The notes under the pieces: model-generated
Told to the model about the DNA's origin: nothing
Database searches by the model: none
Seen by the model: only the letters and a program-made list of their open reading frames with translations
Source of the DNA: Micromonospora okii
Lineage (GTDB): Bacteria; Actinomycetota; Actinomycetes; Mycobacteriales; Micromonosporaceae
NCBI RefSeq assembly: GCF_020884795.1
Contig: NZ_BBZF01000018.1
Coordinates: forward strand, 283,296 to 347,295
Reading direction: 5' to 3'
DNA: 64,000 bases
In this document: positions 1-7,703 of the stretch, in pieces
Numbering within the stretch: the stretch's first letter is position 1
Layout: every line of letters starts with the position of its first letter
Translations under genes and position numbers: made by a program

Positions 1-878
1 CCTCGGCTGTGGGGGTGGACGACGTGCTGGCCCGCTGCTCGCCGCAGGAGAAGGCCGCCCGGGTCCGCGAGGAGTCCCGGCGGGCCGTGACGGTAATGGT
101 CGGCGACGGCGTGAACGACGCCCCCGCCCTCGCCGAGGCGCACGTGGGGGTGGCGATGGGGGCCACCGGGGCGACCGCCTCCGCCGACGTCGCCGACGCG
201 GTGCTCACCGTCGACCGGCTCGACCGGCTCGCCGACGCCGTGGAGATCGCCCGGTACGCCCGCCGGATCGCCGCGCAGAGCGCCGTCGTCGGCATGGGAC
301 TGGCCGTGGCGGCGATGCTCGTCGCGGCGGTCGGTCGGCTTCCTCCGGTGGCCGGCGCGTTCCTCCAGGAGGGCATCGACGTCGTGGTGATCCTCAACGC
401 GCTGCGGGCCCTGCGTGGCGGGCTGCGCCGCCGGGCCGTCGCGCCGGAGAGCCGCGAGCTGCTCGACCGGTACGCGGGCGAGCACGCCGACGTCCGGGAC
501 GCGCTGGCCGGGCTGCGGGACACCGCCGACCTGGTCGCCACCGCCCCCGGGTCGCCGGAGTGCCTGCCCGCCCTGCGCGAGACGCACCGGCGGCTCACCG
601 AACGGGTGCTGCCGCACGAGGCCGCCGAGGAGCAGCGGCTCTACCCGGCGCTGGCCTCGGCGCTCGGCAGCGCCGAGGCCACCTCGCCGATGAGCCGGGG
701 GCACGTGGAGATCCGCCGGCTGGTCGACCGGATCGGCGCCCACCTCGCGCAGGCCGGCGCCGGGCCGCTGCGCGGCGACCAGGTCACCGACCTGCTCGCC
801 ACGCTGTACGGCCTCGACGCCGTCGCGCGCCTGCACCTGGCCCAGGAGGAGGAGGACTACTTCTCGCTCCGGGACTGA
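1..878 (+). CDS. Metal-translocating P-type ATPase with C-terminal hemerythrin-like domain (3' part only)
   Basis: The gene runs in from outside the window and only its last ~290 codons are visible. Counting from the GTG at 9, residues 30-51 carry the P-type ATPase hinge motif (GDGVNDAPAL, then GVAMG). A pair of hydrophobic segments follows around 91-133, as in heavy-metal (P1B) pumps. Beyond the usual end of such a pump, residues ~145-289 form a helical domain with His159, His203, Glu207, His232, His276 and Glu280, the H...HxxxE...H...HxxxE spacing of hemerythrin-type di-iron proteins. The fusion suggests a metal pump whose activity or metal supply is tied to oxygen or iron sensing; that is inference. 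It converges on the stress-protein gene with a 13-base gap. Metal specificity cannot be read because the CPx region lies upstream. Confidence 0.85.
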   Translation, partial: SAVGVDDVLARCSPQEKAARVREESRRAVTVMVGDGVNDAPALAEAHVGVAMGATGATASADVADAVLTVDRLDRLADAVEIARYARRIAAQSAVVGMGLAVAAMLVAAVGRLPPVAGAFLQEGIDVVVILNALRALRGGLRRRAVAPESRELLDRYAGEHADVRDALAGLRDTADLVATAPGSPECLPALRETHRRLTERVLPHEAAEEQRLYPALASALGSAEATSPMSRGHVEIRRLVDRIGAHLAQAGAGPLRGDQVTDLLATLYGLDAVARLHLAQEEEDYFSLRD

Positions 879-891
879 GGCGCGGGGCGGC

Positions 892-1749
892 TCAGCGCTC
901 GCGCACCACCGCCACCGGGCAGTGGGCGTGCTGGATGAGCTGCTGGCTGACCGAGCCGAGCAGCGTCCCGCGCAGCCCGCCCCGCCCCCGGGTGCCGACG
1001 ACCACGAGCTGCGCGTCCCGGCTCTGCTCGACCAGCGCGGCGGCCGGGCGGCCGGCCACCACGTCGGTGGCCACCTCGACGTCGGGGAACGTCTCCCGCC
1101 ACCGGGCCAGCGGCTCCTCCAGCGCCACCCGCTCGGCCGCCACCGCGTCGTCGGGGGCCGGGCCGTGCTCCGCCGCCGGCTCCCACGCGCGCACCACCCG
1201 CAGCGGTACGCCCCACCAGGCCGCCCGCTCGACGGCGAAGCCGAGGGCCAGCAGGGAGGTCGGCGACCCGTCGACCCCGACCACCACCGGGCCCGTGCGG
1301 CGGCCGGCGGTGTCGCCGTCGCGGACCACCACCACCGGGCAGTGGGCGTGCGCGGTCACCGCCACGGCGGTGGAGCCGACGAGCAGCCCGCCGAACCCGC
1401 CGTGGCCCCGGCTGCCGAGCACCAGCAGCCCGGCCTCGGCGGAGCGCTCCTGGAGCACCAGCGCGGGCGGCCCGTCGAGCACCTCGCCGCGCACCTCGAC
1501 CGTGGGCCGCGCGGCGGCGGCCTCGGCGGCGGCCTGGGCGACCAGCTCCTCCGCCTGCCGCCGGGCGGTCTCGTCGGGCCAGATGCCGGGGGCCACGCCG
1601 GGCCCCACCCACCCCGCGACCGTCACCCACTCGAAGACGTACGCGAGGCGGACCGGCCGGCCGGTCCGCTCCGCCTCGTCCATCGCCCAGTTCAGGGCGA
1701 CCGTGGCGTCGGCCGAACCGTCGTAGCCGACGATGATCCCGTCACTCAT
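892..1749 (-). CDS. Universal stress protein, tandem UspA domains
   Basis: A ~285-residue protein with two UspA (nucleotide-binding alpha/beta) domains. Both begin with the strand motif IIVGYDGS / VVVGVDGS and both end with the ATP-loop pattern G-x2-G-x9-GS followed by AHCPVVVVR or AHCPVAVVR. The duplicated DNA around 905-935 and 1330-1355 shows the two domains are true internal repeats. The start chosen is the ATG at 1749, behind GAGGAG about 8 bases upstream; a GTG at 1758 is also in frame. It lies 5 bases after the phosphoketolase stop codon, so the two are almost surely one operon. In actinomycetes this class is usually induced by hypoxia or stationary phase, which fits the neighbours. 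Confidence 0.93.
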   Translation of the reverse strand: MSDGIIVGYDGSADATVALNWAMDEAERTGRPVRLAYVFEWVTVAGWVGPGVAPGIWPDETARRQAEELVAQAAAEAAAARPTVEVRGEVLDGPPALVLQERSAEAGLLVLGSRGHGGFGGLLVGSTAVAVTAHAHCPVVVVRDGDTAGRRTGPVVVGVDGSPTSLLALGFAVERAAWWGVPLRVVRAWEPAAEHGPAPDDAVAAERVALEEPLARWRETFPDVEVATDVVAGRPAAALVEQSRDAQLVVVGTRGRGGLRGTLLGSVSQQLIQHAHCPVAVVRER

Positions 1750-1754
1750 CCCAC

Positions 1755-4157
1755 TCACTCCTCACCGCGCAGCTCGGGGTCGGTCTCCCGGACCCAGCGC
1801 CACTCGGCCACCCGGGGGTCGTCGGAGCCGAAGCGGCGGGTGTGGTCCCGGCAGGACTGCCGGGCGTCGACCATCTCCTGACGCAGGTGGGCGGCGCGCG
1901 ACGCCAGCCCCGGCGTCCGGTCGATCACGTCGATCACCAGGTGGAAGCGGTCCAGGTCGTTGAGCATCACCATGTCGAACGGCGTGGTGGTGGTGCCCTC
2001 CTCCTTGTACCCGCGAACGTGCAGGTTGTCGTGGTTGGCGCGCCGGTACGTGAGCCGGTGGATCAGCCACGGGTAGCCGTGGTAGGCGAAGATGATCGGC
2101 TTGTCGCGGGTGAAGATGGTGTCGAACTCGCTGTCCGGCAGCCCGTGCGGGTGCTCCGACGGCGGCTGGAGCCGCATCAGGTCGACCACGTTGACCACCC
2201 GCACCCGCAGGTCGGGCAGGTGCCGGCGGAGCAGGTCGGCGGCGGCCAGGGTCTCCAGCGTCGGCACGTCCCCGGCGCAGGCGAGCACGACGTCCGGCTC
2301 CTCGCCGTCGTCGGTGCTGGCCCAGTCCCAGATGCCCAGGCCCCGGCGGCAGTGCTGGACCGCCTCGTCCATGGTCAGCCAGTTCGGGGCGGGCTGCTTG
2401 CCGGCCACCACCACGTTGATGTAGTGCCGGCTGCGCAGGCAGTGGTCCATGGTGGAGAGCAGGGTGTTGGCGTCCGGCGGCAGGTAGACCCGCACCACCT
2501 CGGCCTTCTTGTTCACCACGTGGTCGATGAAACCCGGGTCCTGGTGGGAGAAGCCGTTGTGGTCCTGCCGCCAGACGTGGCTGGAGAGCAGGTAGTTCAG
2601 CGAGGCCACCGGCTGCCGCCAGGGGATGCGCCGGGTCACCTTCAGCCACTTGGCGTGCTGGTTGACCATCGAGTCGACGATGTGGATGAACGCCTCGTAG
2701 CTGGTGAAGATGCCGTGCCGGCCGGTCAGCAGGTAGCCCTCCAGCCAGCCCTGGCACAGGTGCTCGGAGAGCACCTCCATGACCCGGCCGTCGGGGGAGA
2801 GGTGGTCGTCGCCGGCCACGGTGCCGCCGACGAACGCCCGGTCGGTGACCTCGAAGGCCGCGCCGAGCCGGTTGGAGGCCACCTCGTCGGGGCCGAACAG
2901 GCGGAACGTGTGCGGGTTGGCGGTGATCACGTCGCGGACCCAGCCGCCGAGCACGCCGGTGGCGCCGGCCATCGGCTCGCCCGGCTGCTTGACGTCGACG
3001 GCGTAGTCCCGGAAGTCCGGCAGGTCCAGGTCGCGCAGGAGCTGGCCGCCGTTGGCGACGGGGTTGGCGCTCATCCGCAGGTCGCCGGTCGGGGGGAGCG
3101 CGGCCAGCTCGGCGACGGGCGCGCCGGTGGCGTCGAACAGCTCCTCCGGCCGGTAGCCGCGCAGCCAGCGCTCCAGCTCGGCCAGGTGCTCCGGGTTGTC
3201 CCGCACCTCGGCGATCGGCACCTGGTGGGCGCGGTACGTGCCCTCCACCTGCTTGCCGTCGACCGTGGCCGGGCCGGTCCAGCCCTTCGGCGTGCGGAGA
3301 ATGATCATCGGCCAGCGGGGGCGCTCGACGGTGCCGCCGGAGCGGGCCCGGCGCTGGATCTCGGCGATCTCCGCGACCGCCCGGTCCAGGGTGGCGGCGA
3401 GCTGCTGGTGCACCCGCTCCGGGTCGTCGCCCGCGACGACGTACGGCTGGTGGCCGTAGCCGCGCATCAGGTCCAGCAGGTCGTCTTCGGGAATCCGGTC
3501 CAGCACCGTCGGGTTGGCGATCTTGTAACCGTTCAGGTGCAGGATGGGCAGCACCGCGCCGTCGCGGGCCGGGTTGAGGAAGACGTTGGACAGCCAGCTC
3601 CCGGCCAGCGGGCCGGTCTCGGCCTCGCCGTCGCCGATCACGCAGGCGACCAGCAGGTCCGGGTTGTCGAACGCGGCGCCGTAGGCGTGGCTCAGCGCGT
3701 ACCCCAGCTCGCCGCCCTCGTGGATCGAGCCCGGCACCTCCGGTGCGACGTGGCTCGGGATGCCGCCGGGGAAGGAGAACTGGCGGAACAGCCGCCGCAT
3801 GCCCTCCTCGTCGCGGCCCACCGAGTGGTACAGCTCGCTGTAGGTGCCCTCCAGCCAGGTGTTGGCCACCAGGGCGGGGCCGCCGTGCCCGGGGCCGGTG
3901 ATGAAGATCGTCGGCAGCTTCCGGTTGACGATGACCCGGTTGAGGTGCGCGTAGAGCAGGTTCAGCCCGGGGCTGGTGCCCCAGTGGCCCAGCAGCCGGG
4001 GCTTGACGTGCTCGGGCCGCAGCGGCTCACGCAGCAGCGGGTTGTCCAGCAGATAGATCTGCCCCACGGTGAGGTAGTTGGCGGCCCGCCAGTACGCGTC
4101 CAGGAGGCGCAGCTCGTCTTCGGTCAGGGGGCTGTGCAGGTCTACAGCGGTGTCCAT
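1755..4157 (-). CDS. xfp: Xylulose-5-phosphate/fructose-6-phosphate phosphoketolase
   Basis: An 800-residue thiamine-diphosphate enzyme of the Xfp family, about the normal length. It cleaves xylulose 5-phosphate (often also fructose 6-phosphate) with phosphate to acetyl phosphate plus an aldose phosphate, giving a short route to acetyl phosphate and ATP. Features visible include the N-terminal family signature (AANYLTVGQIYL), the HGGPA segment, the ThDP/Mg motif GDGEAETG and the SSHVWRQDHNGFSHQDPG segment of the middle domain. The ATG at 4157 gives the standard N-terminus. Lying between two universal stress genes on the same strand and beside a hemerythrin-type pump, it looks like part of a low-oxygen or starvation energy module; that role is inferred from context. 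Confidence 0.97.
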   Translation of the reverse strand: MDTAVDLHSPLTEDELRLLDAYWRAANYLTVGQIYLLDNPLLREPLRPEHVKPRLLGHWGTSPGLNLLYAHLNRVIVNRKLPTIFITGPGHGGPALVANTWLEGTYSELYHSVGRDEEGMRRLFRQFSFPGGIPSHVAPEVPGSIHEGGELGYALSHAYGAAFDNPDLLVACVIGDGEAETGPLAGSWLSNVFLNPARDGAVLPILHLNGYKIANPTVLDRIPEDDLLDLMRGYGHQPYVVAGDDPERVHQQLAATLDRAVAEIAEIQRRARSGGTVERPRWPMIILRTPKGWTGPATVDGKQVEGTYRAHQVPIAEVRDNPEHLAELERWLRGYRPEELFDATGAPVAELAALPPTGDLRMSANPVANGGQLLRDLDLPDFRDYAVDVKQPGEPMAGATGVLGGWVRDVITANPHTFRLFGPDEVASNRLGAAFEVTDRAFVGGTVAGDDHLSPDGRVMEVLSEHLCQGWLEGYLLTGRHGIFTSYEAFIHIVDSMVNQHAKWLKVTRRIPWRQPVASLNYLLSSHVWRQDHNGFSHQDPGFIDHVVNKKAEVVRVYLPPDANTLLSTMDHCLRSRHYINVVVAGKQPAPNWLTMDEAVQHCRRGLGIWDWASTDDGEEPDVVLACAGDVPTLETLAAADLLRRHLPDLRVRVVNVVDLMRLQPPSEHPHGLPDSEFDTIFTRDKPIIFAYHGYPWLIHRLTYRRANHDNLHVRGYKEEGTTTTPFDMVMLNDLDRFHLVIDVIDRTPGLASRAAHLRQEMVDARQSCRDHTRRFGSDDPRVAEWRWVRETDPELRGEE

Positions 4158-4282
4158 GCTGCGTTAGCCTCTCGCGGATCGGGGACGTTCGCATCCGGTG
4201 TCCCGGTTTTTCCCCGGGCACGTCAAGCGTCGCCGTTGCGCCCGTAAAGGATCAGGGCCGTTGGTCCCGGGGCGGGAGGCCC

Positions 4283-5221
4283 TCACGCCCCGACCGGCGC
4301 GGAGACCGTGAGGCCGCGCACCACGACCACCGGGGCCGGGGAGTGGTAGAGCAGGCTCTGGCTGACCGCTCCGAGCATCCCCCGCAGCGGCTCGTCGCCG
4401 CGGGCCGCGACGACGGCGAGCTGCGCCGAGCGGGACTGGTCGACCAGGACGGTGCCGGGGTCGCCGACGACGACGTGGCACTCGGCCGACACCGACGGGT
4501 GCCGGCGACCGCACCGGGCCACCGCCTCGGCGAGGGCGGCGTGTGCGTCGTCGCCCGCCCCGGCCCCGCCGGCGGGGCCCCCCGCGCTGGTCTCGCCCGC
4601 CGGGCCGGCCTCTCCCCCCGCGCCGGTCTCGCCCGCCGCGCCGGCCCCGCCCGGCGGGCCGTCGCGGGGCGGCTCGGTGACCCGGAGGACCAGCAGCCGC
4701 GCCGAGCGACGCTCGGCGCAGTCGAAGGCGAACTCCAGCGCCGTCCACGAACTCGACGAACCGTCCACACCCACCAGCACCGGGCCCTGCGGGGCGGGCT
4801 CGTGGCGGACCACCAGCACCGGGCAGCCGGCCTGGGCGGCGAGCTGCACCGCCGGGGCGTCGGTGGGTACGCAGCCCTCGCAGTGCGACATCCCGCCGTC
4901 CCCGACGGCGACGAGGAATGCCGACTCGGCGCGGCGGACCAGCGCGGCCAGCGGCGGCCCCTCGACGATCTCGCCGCTGACCGGCAGCTCCGGCTCCACC
5001 TCGGCGGCGACGGCGGCGGCCCGTTCGAGTATGTTCTCGGCCTCGTCGCGGGGGCCGAGCACCGACGGGCTCCGCAGCACCGCCGACCAGTTCAGCGCGT
5101 GCAGCAGGACGAGCGCCCGGCCGTGGCCGGCGGCCTCCCGGGCGGCGGCCCGGGCGACCCGGAGGGCCGCCTCCGACGAGCTGAGCGCGGCCACCACCGG
5201 CGCGTCGGCGGCTGGGGTCAT
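4283..5221 (-). CDS. Universal stress protein, tandem UspA domains with low-complexity insert
   Basis: A 312-residue protein with two Usp folds. The second domain starts with VLVGVDGSSSSW and ends with G-x2-G-x-lGavSQSLLYHSPAPVVVVR. The first is degenerate: where the ATP-binding glycines should be it reads GDGGMSHCEGC, so that half probably does not bind nucleotide in the usual way. A Gly/Ala/Glu-rich tract of about 30 residues (roughly 195-225) is inserted in the second domain as imperfect repeats of GAGGE/PAGE type. The ATG at 5221 has GGAGG about 9 bases upstream. The downstream phosphoketolase begins 125 bases away on the same strand and may be co-transcribed. Confidence 0.88.
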   Translation of the reverse strand: MTPAADAPVVAALSSSEAALRVARAAAREAAGHGRALVLLHALNWSAVLRSPSVLGPRDEAENILERAAAVAAEVEPELPVSGEIVEGPPLAALVRRAESAFLVAVGDGGMSHCEGCVPTDAPAVQLAAQAGCPVLVVRHEPAPQGPVLVGVDGSSSSWTALEFAFDCAERRSARLLVLRVTEPPRDGPPGGAGAAGETGAGGEAGPAGETSAGGPAGGAGAGDDAHAALAEAVARCGRRHPSVSAECHVVVGDPGTVLVDQSRSAQLAVVAARGDEPLRGMLGAVSQSLLYHSPAPVVVVRGLTVSAPVGA

Positions 5222-5355
5222 CCGGCCTCACCTCCCGGCGACCGCACGGCGGGTCCGATCCCTGCGACCGAGCGTAATCGCCGACGGCCCGTCCCGAGCG
5301 GGTATCGCGCTGTCTCACCGCTTCCCGGCGGCGCGACAGGCATGTCGCACCGTTT

Positions 5356-5398
5356 GTCAACGCTGGTTGACACTGGGGCGATGTCAACCTATGTTGAC
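5356..5398 (+). promoter_or_regulatory. Promoter with paired inverted-repeat operators
   Basis: Two copies of the same inverted repeat, GTCAAC-N4-GTTGAC, lie at 5356-5371 and 5383-5398, 27 bases apart centre to centre. A near-consensus sigma-70 type promoter is woven through them: TTGACA at 5367-5372, a 17-base spacer, and TATGTT at 5390-5395. The expected transcription start falls at or next to the ATG at 5402, so the mRNA is probably leaderless. A repressor bound to both sites would cover both promoter hexamers. The small HTH protein encoded directly downstream is the obvious candidate for autoregulation; that link is inference. Confidence 0.72.
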
Positions 5399-5401
5399 GG
5401 T

Positions 5402-5638
5402 ATGAGTCACGCGACGGAACTCGCGGCGGCGGCCGGCAGCACCGATCCCCGGGTCGGCCTGCGCGCCGTGCGCGCCCTGCGCCGGCTCCTCGAACGGCTG
5501 GAGGTGGTCCAGGTGGACAACGCCCGACGGCAGGGCTGGTCCTGGCAGGAGATCGCCGACGCGTTGGAGGTCAGCCGGCAGGCGGTCCACAAGAAGCACG
5601 CCGGGCGACCGGCGGTCCCGAGCACCTGGGAGGAATGA
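5402..5638 (+). CDS. Small helix-turn-helix protein paired with Clp-N gene
   Basis: A 78-residue protein. Residues ~40-70 form a clear helix-turn-helix (QGWSWQEIADALEVSRQAVHKK), preceded by a helical segment, as in the small sigma-region-4-like regulators found beside Clp N-terminal proteins in actinobacteria. The ATG at 5402 is chosen because the promoter hexamers place transcription initiation there and no ribosome-binding site precedes it, implying a leaderless message; an ATG at 5381 would lie inside the operator. Its stop overlaps the start of the Clp-N gene by four bases (ATGA), so the two are translationally coupled. It probably binds the paired repeats upstream. Confidence 0.85.
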   Translation: MSHATELAAAAGSTDPRVGLRAVRALRRLLERLEVVQVDNARRQGWSWQEIADALEVSRQAVHKKHAGRPAVPSTWEE

Positions 5639-6216
5639 TGTTCGAACGGTTCACCGACCGGGCCCGCGACGTGGTCAACCGGGCCGGCGACGAGGCGCGA
5701 GCCGCCGGGCAGCGCCCCATCGGCACCGAGCACCTGCTGCTCGCCGTCCTCGCCGACCCCGACGGTCTCGCTACCCGGGTGCTGCGCGACGCGGGCGTGC
5801 GCGCCGCCGACCTGCGTGCCGCCGTGGCCCGGCACACCGCCGAGGGCGGCGCGGGGCTCGCCGAGGCCGACGCCGCCGCGCTGCGGGAGATCGGCATCGA
5901 CCTGGCCGCGATCGTCGCCCGGATCGAGGAGTCCTTCGGCCCCGACGCGCTGCGTGCGGCCGTCCCCGCCCCGCGCCGCCGGTGGGGGCGGCGGCAACGG
6001 CCCGGCGGCACGTTCTCGCCCCGGTCGAAGAAGGTGCTGGAGTTGGCGATACGCGAGGCGATGCGGCTGCGCCACCGACACATCGGCACCGAGCACATCC
6101 TGCTCGGGCTGCTGGGTGAGGGCGGCGGCCCGGCCGCGCTGGTGCTCACCGAGGCTGGGCTCGACCTGGACGACCTGCGCCGCCGCGTCGAGGTGGCCCT
6201 GCGCGCCGCGGCCTAG
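5635..6216 (+). CDS. Clp N-terminal (double Clp-N repeat) protein without ATPase
   Basis: A 193-residue protein made of two Clp-N repeats and nothing else. The repeats are visible as FTDRARDVVNRAGDEARAAG...IGTEHLLLAVL near the N-terminus and FSPRSKKVLELAIREAMRL...IGTEHILLGLL from ~residue 125, separated by an Arg/Pro-rich linker. In ClpA/ClpC such repeats bind adaptors and substrates; a stand-alone copy may act as an adaptor, a decoy or a chaperone-like partner of ClpC. Length and repeat order match the stand-alone Clp-N proteins of actinobacteria. It overlaps the HTH gene at ATGA. An ATG at 5638 is an equally possible start. Confidence 0.9.
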   Translation: MMFERFTDRARDVVNRAGDEARAAGQRPIGTEHLLLAVLADPDGLATRVLRDAGVRAADLRAAVARHTAEGGAGLAEADAAALREIGIDLAAIVARIEESFGPDALRAAVPAPRRRWGRRQRPGGTFSPRSKKVLELAIREAMRLRHRHIGTEHILLGLLGEGGGPAALVLTEAGLDLDDLRRRVEVALRAAA

Positions 6217-6237
6217 GCTGACGCCTGGCCGCCCCGG

Positions 6238-6300
6238 CCCTCCCGCCCCCGGCCCTCCCGCCCCCGCCGCCCCCCCCAGGCCCTCCCGCCCCCGCCGACG
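6238..6300. repeat. C-rich short tandem repeat
   Basis: An almost pure G/C tract in which a unit like GGCCCTCCCGCCCCC recurs about four times with variations, including a run of eight C. It directly follows the Clp-N stop codon. It has no coding potential in any frame that resembles a protein family. It is probably a slippage-prone spacer, possibly also aiding transcript termination. Confidence 0.6.
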
Positions 6301-6364
6301 GGTCCGGACCCGAGTGTCGCGTCGCACAGCGTGACGATCTGTTCGGCAGAGGCATTGCTCCTCA

Positions 6365-6498
6365 CCCCCTTTGCTCTGCTTCCATGTACGCAACGGTTCA
6401 CGGACAGTAACCGGCCGGGGGCTTCCGCGGCGCTGTGCGGTTCCGCGTACCCGCAGCTCTGGCGCGGTGTTGCGGTCGTGGGTGCAGAGCAAAGGGGG
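6365..6498. repeat. Intergenic element bounded by 15-bp perfect inverted repeats
   Basis: CCCCCTTTGCTCTGC at 6365-6379 is exactly complemented by GCAGAGCAAAGGGGG at 6484-6498, with 104 bases between. The surrounding 6217-6701 stretch holds no convincing gene. The GC content dips around the repeats, unlike the flanking C-rich tract. The arms could form a long-range stem in RNA, or mark the ends of a small dispersed element. I have an impression of similar segments recurring in Micromonospora intergenic regions but cannot verify it here. No transposase or target duplication is visible. Confidence 0.55.
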
Positions 6499-6701
6499 CG
6501 TGGGGTGTGCGGCGAGGGTCAGCGGGACTGACGCAGAGTAGGGGGTATCGATCTTCCTGAACCGGCGGTGCGGTCATCGCGGTACGTGGTCGACGGCGCG
6601 CTCGACTCGGGGGGCCCGGGATTTGCAAACCCGTTCGCGGTGCGCGCAACCTCACCGGCTGCGGGCTCGCCGCCCGGGCCGAGTTGCTGCACACTGACGC
6701 C

Positions 6702-7703
6702 GTGGATGGTGAGCAGGGCACGCGTACGGCCGCCGACGGCGGACTGCGCTCCGCGGTGGTGGTCAACCCGGCGAAGGTAATCGATCTCGACGGGCTGCGC
6801 GAGATCGTCGACGGCGCCCTCGCCGCCGCCGGCTGGCCCGAGCCGCTGTGGTTCGAGACCACCCCGGAGGACCCGGGCCGCGGCCAGACGGAGGAGGCGG
6901 TCGCGGCCGGCGTCGACGTCGTCTTCGCCTGCGGCGGTGACGGCACCGTGATGTCCTGCGTCAGCGGCCTCGTCGGCACCGACGTGGCGCTCGCCGTGCT
7001 GCCCCAGGGCACCGGAAACCTGCTCGCCGCCAACCTCGGCCTCTCCACCGACCTGGCCGCCGGGCTGGAGGTGGCGATCGAGCGCGGTCGCCGCCGGCTC
7101 GACGTGGGCGCGGTCGACGGCCGCTACTTCACCGTCATGGCCGGGATGGGCTTCGACGCCCAGATGCTCGACGCCACCTCCGAGACGACCAAGGCCCGGA
7201 TCGGCTGGCCGGCGTACGTCATGGGGGCCGCCCGGCACCTGCGGGACCGGCCGATGCGGGTCTCCGTGCGGATCGACGACCGGCCGCCGCTGCGCCGCCG
7301 CGCCCGCTCGGTGCTGGTCGCCAACGTGGGCCGCCTCCAGGGCGGGATCAGGCTGCTCGCCGACGCCGAGCCGGACGACGGCTGGCTCGACGTGGCCGTG
7401 CTCACCCCCCGCACGCTGCGGCACTGGGCGGCGATGGGCTGGGCGCTGATGAGCCGGCGTGGCAGCGTCCCGCGGATGGAGGTCTTCCGGGGCCGGCGGG
7501 TGGAGATCGTCAGCAACCGGCCCCAGCCGCGCGAGCTCGACGGCGACCTCATCGAGCCCGGCCGCCGGCTGAAGGTCGAGATCCGGCCCCGCGCGCTGTG
7601 GCTCTGCGTGCCGCAGCCGCAGGAGGCGCCCGACCTCGCCGACGACGCCTCCGCCGTCGGCGAGCGGGGCGAGGAGCTGATCGAGGAGGCCCGCCGTGAG
7701 TAG
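6702..7703 (+). CDS. Diacylglycerol kinase-family (YegS/DagK-like) lipid kinase
   Basis: A ~333-residue protein with the DAGK catalytic fold: an N-terminal strand (AVVVNPAK), the nucleotide-binding motif CGGDGTV and the LPQGTGNLLA loop, then the beta-sandwich C-terminal domain with GMGFDAQML. Such enzymes phosphorylate diacylglycerol or related lipids at the membrane. The GTG at 6702 gives the usual N-terminus; an in-frame TTG at 6684 is also possible and neither has a clear ribosome-binding site. The stop overlaps the start of the YihY gene by 8 bases. With the PAP2 phosphatase two genes on, the cluster may balance lipid phosphate levels; that is inference. Confidence 0.92.
   Translation: MDGEQGTRTAADGGLRSAVVVNPAKVIDLDGLREIVDGALAAAGWPEPLWFETTPEDPGRGQTEEAVAAGVDVVFACGGDGTVMSCVSGLVGTDVALAVLPQGTGNLLAANLGLSTDLAAGLEVAIERGRRRLDVGAVDGRYFTVMAGMGFDAQMLDATSETTKARIGWPAYVMGAARHLRDRPMRVSVRIDDRPPLRRRARSVLVANVGRLQGGIRLLADAEPDDGWLDVAVLTPRTLRHWAAMGWALMSRRGSVPRMEVFRGRRVEIVSNRPQPRELDGDLIEPGRRLKVEIRPRALWLCVPQPQEAPDLADDASAVGERGEELIEEARRE

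Noticed and set aside
922..1881. Long open frames on the opposite strand of many genes (for example 922-1881, 1842-4247, 4343-5380)
   Set aside because: These are antisense or shifted-frame products of GC-rich codon bias, rich in Arg/Pro/Gly/His with no family resemblance, while the other strand encodes recognisable proteins.
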